From contig NC_051069.1 in assembly GCF_004664715.2 (NCBI RefSeq), positions 78,328,647 through 78,392,646 of the forward strand: a stretch of 64,000 nucleotides of DNA, in the 5' to 3' direction. Both the position numbers and the translations under genes were made by a program. Below are positions 56,945 to 64,000 of the stretch, in pieces (positions within the stretch are counted from its first letter, which is position 1; each line of letters starts with the position of its first letter). Source of the DNA: Peromyscus leucopus (taxonomy: Eukaryota; Chordata; Mammalia; Rodentia; Cricetidae). The notes beneath the pieces were generated by a model. That model had not been told where the DNA came from. It made no database searches and saw nothing but the letters and a program-made list of their open reading frames with translations.

Positions 56945-57170
56945 GATGCTCTGGGCCTGGTCCTGGGAGCAGCGGCTCGGACGGACGCAGGGACTGCAGA
57001 GAGCAGGGAGGGGCTCCCTGGAGAGACGTGGCGCGAACTCAGCCCAGCGCTTCCGGGACGGCCGGCGGCGACTCAGTGCGCAGCCGCACACTGGAGAAGT
57101 GGGCCCGAGACCTTCCCGCCCGCTGCGCCTGCGCATCACTGAGTTTAGGAGCGGTATTCCGCCCCCTGTC
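56945..57170 (-). promoter_or_regulatory. TMED3: CpG-rich TMED3 promoter and 5' UTR
   Basis: GC-rich, CpG-dense stretch directly upstream of exon 1, without a TATA box. It carries TGCGCCTGCGCA at 57124-57135, one mismatch from the NRF-1 consensus, and a CCGCCCCCT GC-box (Sp1-like) at 57159-57167. This layout is typical of a housekeeping-type promoter. The start site itself is not located. Confidence 0.65.
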
Positions 57171-57988
57171 CAGGAGGCTGGACTTCTCCATGCCTTCCTC
57201 CAGTCCGTGTAGTCAGAAACATTTGGGCTTGTACTCTGCTTCTGACTTGCTGTCACTAGTCTCTTGAGAAATCCGGGATATAAGGAACACCCACGGTAGT
57301 TAGGAGAGGTAGCCGAACAAAAAGGAAACGCAGAGAGGGCAATGGACTCCTCATTCCCCTCCCCTATCCAAGGTGAAGTTTTCAACAAATTAAACCCATG
57401 GCGACTCCTGCTCTGCTCTGGGAGGAAACAGGCTCTCTCTCACACACACACAAACTCGCTTCTGAAAATAAAAGTTTCTAAAAAGATTCCAGTGACGTTT
57501 TGGCATTTGGAGTTCATTGAAAATTATTTTGGGGAGAATCTGTCATCCCCTTTGACTTCTCAAAAGTGTTGAAAGACCAATTGGTTTACTGTCTTATTTG
57601 TGACTGCTGCCCTACAGGATTTTTTATGTTCACCGTAGTGCCATAAACAAAGAAAATATGTTATTTGCTGCTCAATAAAATTTATTTCAGCAGAGCAGTA
57701 TTAGATATGGTGAATCTTGATTTTAGCAAAAAGTTTCACTGTCCATATATCCCACCACGTGGGGAAGATTGGCATGCATGGCCACTGGCCATATTGGACC
57801 TTGTATCAAGAAGCTAATGTGTGTGAAAGCAATCTGTAAGTTGTGAAACAGCATCACCCATAATATAATTATTAATAATATGTACTGTCTCTGTGCTAGA
57901 TGTGAAAGAGGGTTTGAGTGGTGTGCCTTGAGGCTCCTTCCTTCCCTGCCTGTCCTTTTTAACACTCTTTACATTTTTTAATTTCATA
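57171..57988. other. Upstream flank of TMED3, nothing recognised
   Basis: No gene, RNA or repeat that I can support. Confidence 0.45.
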
Positions 57989-57989
57989 T

Positions 57990-58163
57990 ATCTGCATGTC
58001 TGCATGTGCATATGTACATGAGTGCAGGTCCCTGAGGAGGCCAGAGGCTTTGAATCCCCTGGAGCTGGAATTACAGGCAGTTGTCATTCGTCTGATGAGG
58101 GTTCTGGGAACCAGACTGGGGTCATCTGGAAGTGCTCTTAACCATTGAGCCATCTCACCAGCT
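57990..58163 (-). mobile_element. B3-type SINE, minus strand
   Basis: 'tgcaggtccctgaggaggcc', 'cccctggagctggaattaca', 'gggttctgggaaccagactg' and 'ctcttaaccattgagccatc' form an inverted B3/B2. Confidence 0.88.
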
Positions 58164-60020
58164 CTTATCGTTGTTGATGAAGAATATCTGAAGACTTGAA
58201 AGTTATAATTATCTAACTAGAAGAACCAAGTGAAGAAAAAACAACAACAGAGATTTCCATGGGATATATATGAAATGCTACATTTAGGTTGGGGGAGGCG
58301 GGGGAACTCCTGCATAAGTTGAAAGGAGAAAGCCTGACTTCACAGCTGTTTAAGTTGGAGCGGGCAGAGTTAGAATCAGCATCAAAACGCATGTAAGACA
58401 AAAGAAGTGCCTGGGTTTTTAAAAAGTAAATTATTGCCTTAACAGGCAACGATCAGGTGGCATCTTGTGTGCTATTTTAGGAAAGATATTAACAAAATTG
58501 GGGGACGAGTCAAAGGAAGGTGATTAGGAAGGGGCAGCACAAGCACTTCCAGGAGGCTGCTTCAAACAAGGGAATGCCAAAGGAAGGAAGACTTAACATT
58601 AAAAACCAATAGGGAATGTTAGCTTTAAAAGTTTACACAACAGCAACCATTTATTTGTCACTAGCAATGTATTTGTCACAGTCTCACCAGCTGTTCAGCT
58701 CAACGTAGTTTATATTAATTAATCCTCACTAGTGCCATGTATTAAAAAACAATACAAGTTTGTCCCTATCTCACAAGGAAGAAATGGGAGCTCAGGATGT
58801 CTAATTCAGTAACACCTGTCTTTGTTCAGTTTTTCTGTGTGTCAGCCCCTCAGACCCACAGTGGTTTATAACCTCCATGATTCTGTGGGTCAGTTGGGTA
58901 GCTGGCTTTGGGCAGTCTTCCCTGGGCTTTCCCATGAAGCTACATTCATCTAGAGTCCATCTGTACTGGCATTACAAGATGGTTCCACTGGCATGTCTGG
59001 GGCAGGTGCAGGTTATTGGCTGCAATACCTATCTCCCTGCCAAGCATCCTCCACCAGGAGACTAGGCCTTTTGTCTCATGTGACATACTCAGAGAAGTAC
59101 TCCAAGAGGACCCAGGCAATGATAGCAAGGTTCTCTAAGAGCTAGACTCCAGAATTCTTCCAACGTTACCTTCTATACATTTTAACGGCCAATAAAACCC
59201 AAAGCTGACCCAGATACAAGAGGATGGAGAAAAAGACTATACCTCTACCTCTAAGGTGAAAAGTGGTCAAGTCTGGTTGTAAAGGGTGGAGGGGTGGGGC
59301 AGGGGGCTTTTGGAACAGGAGGCATTTATGACTGTTAAACAGTCTGCTAAAGTATCAATTTCGCCTATCTCATCAACAGCTAAGTCAGAAGCTGAACTCA
59401 GATCTGCACAGTCCTGGAGGCTATGTGTTTCCCAACAAGCACACTGCCCCATCCATCCCTTGGGATTGCTAGTTTTCCATACTTGCATATGGCAAAACTG
59501 AGTGCTAAGCATTCATGACACTGAAGTGTATCTCAGCTCAACATAGATATCTTTCTGGAGCTGGAATAACTTCCTGGAATTTTACAGGAAGAGAGTTGAT
59601 GGGCAGCACAATTTCCACCCTGCATATACTGGAGCAGAGACAGGTGAACAGCCATATACTGAAGATACCATGAAGATGATTCATGAGCTAAGTTATATAA
59701 GTTACAGAATGTTAGGCAACATCTGAAGTGCCTTTGAAATTTTATATTCTATCGTATATGGTAGAAAGTCCTAAAACTAAGAAAATCTGAAAGAAAACCA
59801 AAACAGCTTCTATCTGCCCTAATCCTGAGGCGATTTGTGAAATCCTGTTTAAAAATCAGTATCATAGATTCAAAAAAGCATATGACAGAATTCAATAATT
59901 GTTAATGATACAAACTCTTAGTGACCAAAGAATAAGAGATAACTTCCTTATTGCCATTTACATCCATTAAAACTGGACCAAACCTTGTGGTTCGTGATAA
60001 ACACTTAAATACTTCTCGTT
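58164..60020. other. Intergenic, nothing recognised
   Basis: A possible MIR remnant at 58680-58800 ('caggatgtctaattcagtaac'). Otherwise no gene or repeat that I can support. Confidence 0.45.
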
Positions 60021-60021
60021 G

Positions 60022-60348
60022 GAGCTGAAGAGAGGCTCTCTGAATCTGAATGCTTGTTCACAAGTATGAAGTCCTGATTTCAGATCCCAGCACCCACATT
60101 AAGAGATCTGGGCATGGCCATGTGCATGACTGTAACAGTAGCACTGTGGAGGGCAGAGACAAGGCAATCTACAGGGTTTATTGATTGCCACCCGAGCTCC
60201 AGAGTCACTGAAAGACCCTGTCTCAAAGGAATAAGATTGACAGTGACATATCAGGACACCAGTGTTCTCTTCTGGCATGCACCCACACAGAGAAGCATGC
60301 ACCCATACACATGATATAAGCATATACCACAAACATATGTACATCATT

Positions 60349-60391
<43 letters not shown>
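60022..60391 (+). mobile_element. B4-like SINE with CA tail
   Basis: 'ctgatttcagatcccagcac' head, 'gagctccagagtcactgaaa', 'gaccctgtctcaaagg' right half and a (CA)n tail at 60352-60391. Confidence 0.65.
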
Positions 60392-60393
<2 letters not shown>

Positions 60394-61814
60394 CTTTCCT
60401 TTGAAGTTAGGGTTACAGCATAAGAGCCTACTATTACAATTGTGATTCACATTAAATTTTAGGCAAGAAGATAAGGCAAGGTAAAGAAAGAAGGGAATAA
60501 GCATTAGAAGGGTAAAAGGCAGAATTGAAGTTCCACGAAACAGGAGGATCCAGAAAGTTAAGGCTGTTGCCCAAGAGTGCCTTAGGGATTCACGCTATGA
60601 TGTTTTGTTGATTCACTCATTTATGTTCTATAATTTCTCTGTGTGTGTGTATGATCTCATAGTTCTAAAAATTCAAAGGGTGAGTAAGTGCACTAAGGTG
60701 AAATGGACAATACAAGATGGCCTATCTGTGTCATTTTATCCTTATCCCACATAGCAGGAACACTCTCCAACGTGCTGCTAGGACTTTGTGGCCAAGTCAG
60801 CATCTATCCACACACACAACTGTTGAAGAGGAAATATGGATGGAACTGAAAACCATTAGAATAAGTGAGCTGAGCCATGTTCAGAAGGCAAGAATGGCAG
60901 GCTGGCCCTCAAATGCAGATCCCAGCTTCTATTTTTTACATATGTGTATTTACATGGAAGTGAGTGTGAGTAGAGGCCATGGAACTAGAAAGAGACCCAA
61001 GAGATGGAAGGAAGAGGCTTTGAAAGAGGGGAGGGTAATAGAACTCATGGGATACGAATGTAGAGAAAGAAATACTGGAGGTGGAAAAGTTTAAACAGGA
61101 ATATAGGATAGGAAGATGGGGAAGAAAAAAGCATAGGGAAGACGGGGCAACAAAAATTAAATATTATGAAAGTACAGTAAGAATACCTGACATTTATCAG
61201 CCTTTTAGAATGTAAACTGGTAAAGCAACAAAAAGGAATTAATCCATGCAGTCACTATATGCGGACTGAGTAAGGCAAATAGCAAACTCACCAAGTTAGT
61301 GTTCCATGAAACTAAAAGCAACACAAAACAAACTAAACAGGGAAATAGAAAGCATTTGCAAACTAGAGAACAGAGTGTAGTGGTGCCACTGCTGCCTTCC
61401 TGGGACTTACCAACTTCTCTAGAACAATAGATTTTGTAGTTGTCAAGCCTTTAAATGTTCTTCCTATTAGAAGAAACTATCCTGCCCACAGAACCTACAG
61501 AACCAAGAGGGGCAGATATTCTGTGTCCCTATTCCCTAATCCCAAAGCATGTGACTGTGTGTCACAGGTTCTGCCAACTGGTTGCTTTTGCCTATGAATC
61601 TAAAGGAGTTCAAATCCTGGAGCAAGACAGAGATGACTGATGGCATTGAGAGTCCTGAGGTTATGACAGCCAGAGTCAGCCCCGTATCCTGGCATGATTT
61701 TGGTAATGGTCTTGGTTACTTACCTTTCTTAATCCCTGCTCCTCTATGAGACCATTTTGATTCTTCTCATTGGGTCAATAGAGTTTGACCTTGTTCACTG
61801 AAATGCTGCTTGAA
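60392..61814. other. Intergenic, nothing recognised
   Basis: No gene, RNA or clear repeat. The 125-codon frame 60717-61094 has no motif or splice context. Confidence 0.45.
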
Positions 61815-61890
61815 GTCTTGGGAATGCACTGCCCTGGTAAAGTGCATGCTTAGCATGTGCAAGGCCCTTGGTTCAATCCCCAACACTGGA
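61815..61890 (+). mobile_element. ID-type SINE
   Basis: 'tggtaaagtgcatgcttagc', 'atgtgcaaggcccttggttc' and 'aatccccaacactgg' match the ID/BC1 head, including an intact box B. Confidence 0.78.
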
Positions 61891-62126
61891 GGGAAACATC
61901 CATCTGAAATGAAGCTTGACTGTATTTTTTCTCATTACTTACTCAAAATAGCTCAAAAGCTGTGGATTTGTTCATAATATCAGGAAGAGATGGGACAGAG
62001 AGATTCTACAGAGCAGTTATGAAGGTGATCCTCACAATAAAGTGGGGTTTTTATAATTATATCTCACATTATATACACTGGTCAACAAACTGATATATGT
62101 GTTCTCAAAGAAGAGAAGCAAGAGAG

Positions 62127-62180
62127 GGCTGGAGAGATGGCTCAGCCATTAAAGGCTAGGCTCACAACCAAAAATATAAG
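62127..62180 (+). mobile_element. B2 SINE head fragment
   Basis: 'gggctggagagatggctcag', 'ccattaaaggctaggctcac' then a short A-rich end; only the promoter-bearing head remains. Confidence 0.75.
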
Positions 62181-62271
62181 AGAAGCAGGAGGATCCTTTC
62201 GCAAAGGCTTTCCTCAAGGTTTTTGTGTTGGTATTTCAAATACATATGTGAACACAAAACCTTATAATGGT

Positions 62272-62417
62272 GCCGGGCGGTGGTGGCGCACGCCTTTAAT
62301 CCCAGCACTCGGGAGGTAGAGCCAGGCAGATCTCTGTGAGTTCGAGGCCAGCCTGGGCTACCAAGTGAGATCCAGGAAAGGCGCAAAGCTACACAGAGAA
62401 ACCCTGTCTCGAAAAAC

Positions 62418-62450
<33 letters not shown>
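62272..62450 (+). mobile_element. Young B1 SINE
   Basis: Consensus B1 (gccgggcggtggtggcgcac ... ctgtctcgaaaaacc) with a long A-tail. CTTATAATG precedes it (62261-62269) and follows it (62452-62460) as the target duplication. Confidence 0.95.
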
Positions 62451-62453
<3 letters not shown>

Positions 62454-62945
62454 TATAATGACATATGTAAAGGACTTAAAGGATTTAGCAATGCCAAACG
62501 TGTCATCGATAGTTCAAATGTAGTGTCTACTGCACGTTCCAAAGACTCCATGAACCCTCATGGTTCACCCAGGTCACCTCCACCCTGCAGCTGCCATGCT
62601 CTCAATGGTTCTTTGCTCACTTACGGATGATTTTACAGATTCTAGGAAACACATGGTGAATTTTTTGATATTGATTTGTTGTTACAATTAAAATTCCCCC
62701 CCCCACACACACACAAACAACCAGTGCAGCTCAATATTTAGCTGAGAGATTCTGTCTTAACAGTGTGTGTCCTGAATTGTAGGGGAAAAGTACACTTAGT
62801 TGCTTGATGGCATTTCACCTGTCACCTGTGAAGTCCCCAATTTTTGTTTGGATAATTATTTTGTTTTACACTTTATCCCTGTCAAAGTGGGTATCTGAAA
62901 CCCTACACTGGAGGCTGATAAATGAGTTTGTTCCTAAGGTTTGCT

Positions 62946-63051
62946 TGGGTTTCTCTGTGTAACAGCCCTGGCTGTCCTGGAACTCACTCTGTAGACCAGG
63001 CTGGCCTCAAACTCACAGAGATTTGCCTCCCGAGTGCCACCACTACCACCC
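62946..63051 (-). mobile_element. B1 SINE, minus strand, 17-bp duplication
   Basis: Reverse B1 (gggtttctctgtgtaacagc, ctggaactcactctgtagac, caggctggcctcaaactcac). TGTTCCTAAGGTTTGCT flanks it at 62929-62945 and 63052-63068. The left end of the B1 is shortened. Confidence 0.92.
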
Positions 63052-63324
63052 TGTTCCTAAGGTTTGCTCAGAGAGATTTTTCTTCTCAGAAAGGGGAAAA
63101 GAAATAAGGGAGGGAGAGAAGGAGAGAAAGATTTCATTCTTCCCATATTGGTCAAGGTAGAAAAGTCTATGATACCATAAAAATAAACCCCCAAATCTCA
63201 TGGCTCAGTAAACTGTTTGTTTACATATAGTTCTCCTGGGTTGGGGAACAGAGACCTCCCTACATCATCACTCAGGTTCTCAGGCTGACAGAAATCCCAG
63301 GTTATTTAAATAAACCTATATCCA

Positions 63325-63460
63325 CAGGGGTTCCTAGTGCTTTGATAAAACGCCATGACCAAAAGCAACTTGGGGAGGAAAGGGAAACCTGGAGCCAGGA
63401 ACTGGAGCAGAAGCCAGGAGGCAGTGCTGCTTCTTGTGGCTTGCTCAGCCTGCTTTCTTT
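63325..63460 (-). mobile_element. Rodent interspersed repeat fragment, family not named
   Basis: 'acgccatgaccaaaagcaac', 'ttggggaggaaaggg' and 'gcttgctcagcctgctttct' recur in rodent genomes; name not assigned. Confidence 0.5.
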
Positions 63461-63465
63461 TTTCT

Positions 63466-64000
63466 TTTCTTTTTTTTTTTTTTTTTTTTAATTAAGAGAT
63501 TTTTCTATTCATTTTACATATCAACCAGTCACTGGATGAGGTTCGGTCATCCAATCACCAGGGTAGATCAGCTCAGGCACCCTCTCGACCATTGCCAGTA
63601 GTCTATGGTGGAGTCATCCTTGTGGATTCCTGGGGATCTCCCTAGTACTCTGCTTCTCCCTATTCCCATGGTGCCTTCATTTATCATGGCATCTCTTTCC
63701 TTGTTCTCCCACTCTGTTCCTGATCCAGCTCGAACCTCCCACTTCCCTAAGCTCTCATTCGCCCATCCCTTACCCTCCATTACCCCCCCTCACCCCTAGC
63801 TTGCTCATGTAGATCTCATCCAGTTCTCCATCTCTGGGCGATTCCTGTGTCTTTCCTAGGGTCCTCCTTACTATCTAGTCTCCCTGGAGGTGTGGGTTGC
63901 AGTCTGGTTACCCTTTGCTTTACATCTAGTATGCACTTATGAGTGAGTACATACCATGTTTGCCTTTCTGATTCTAGGTTACCTCACTCAGGATGATTTC
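63466..64000 (-). mobile_element. L1 3' end, minus strand (continues beyond window)
   Basis: Opens with a T-run (63466-63491), the A-tail complement, then reads as the reverse complement of the L1 3' UTR and, at the window edge, the end of ORF2 ('gtgagtacataccatgtttg', 'cctcactcaggatgattt' match inverted text at 38861-38921). The element is truncated by the window end. Confidence 0.92.

Noticed and set aside
60717..61094. 125-codon plus-strand frame upstream of TMED3
   Set aside because: No motif, no conserved splice sites, and no signal of a gene; treated as chance.

Overview
This is a 64 kb piece of a mammalian nuclear genome, most likely from a cricetid (hamster/vole/deer-mouse group) rodent. 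The evidence is abundant B1 (7SL-derived), B2/B3/B4-type and ID-like SINEs, rodent L1, several short solo LTRs with 6-bp target duplications, and long microsatellites. Spliced genes are sparse and non-coding DNA dominates. There are no bacterial or phage operons and no CRISPR arrays. The family-level placement rests on the B1 variant and LTR types I recognise and was not confirmed by a search.

One intact host gene is visible: TMED3 (p24 gamma-4, a p24/GOLD-domain cargo receptor of the early secretory pathway) on the minus strand. It has three coding exons at 56944-56768, 55094-54846 and 50935-50699, consensus splice sites in phase 0, a 220-residue product, a CpG-rich promoter near 56945-57170 and a poly(A) signal at 50153-50158. 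A second gene-derived feature is a decayed but nearly full-length processed pseudogene of PABPC1 on the minus strand (about 5813-3915). It still shows RRM segments, the linker, the MLLE domain and 3' UTR.

Layout. 0-8 kb: SINEs, the PABPC1 retropseudogene and a 40-bp x 8 minisatellite (7421-7740). 9-15 kb: L1 3' UTR fragments (minus) and two solo LTRs with perfect 6-bp duplications (11040-11558 and 14146-15096). 16-20.8 kb: an old, degraded plus-strand L1 with B1 and microsatellite insertions. 21.9-25.1 kb: a cluster of four or five LTR-type repeats. 28.6-31.9 kb: a full-length LTR element of MaLR/ERVL character without coding capacity, itself carrying two later solo LTRs. 33.5-39.9 kb: a younger, nearly full-length plus-strand L1 with recognisable ORF1 and ORF2, both broken, and a B1 in the inter-ORF spacer. 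40-50 kb: microsatellites, SINEs, an old L1, a MIR and another solo LTR (47558-47929). 50-57 kb: TMED3, with SINEs, MIR and a 209-bp polypurine tract in its introns. 57-64 kb: TMED3 upstream flank with SINEs, ending in the 3' end of a minus-strand L1 that runs off the window.

I found no new biological system. The most useful items are the PABPC1 retropseudogene, the nested LTR composite, the heptad-length (21-bp) repeat in the L1 ORF1 coiled coil, the 40-bp minisatellite, and several non-B-DNA-prone tracts.
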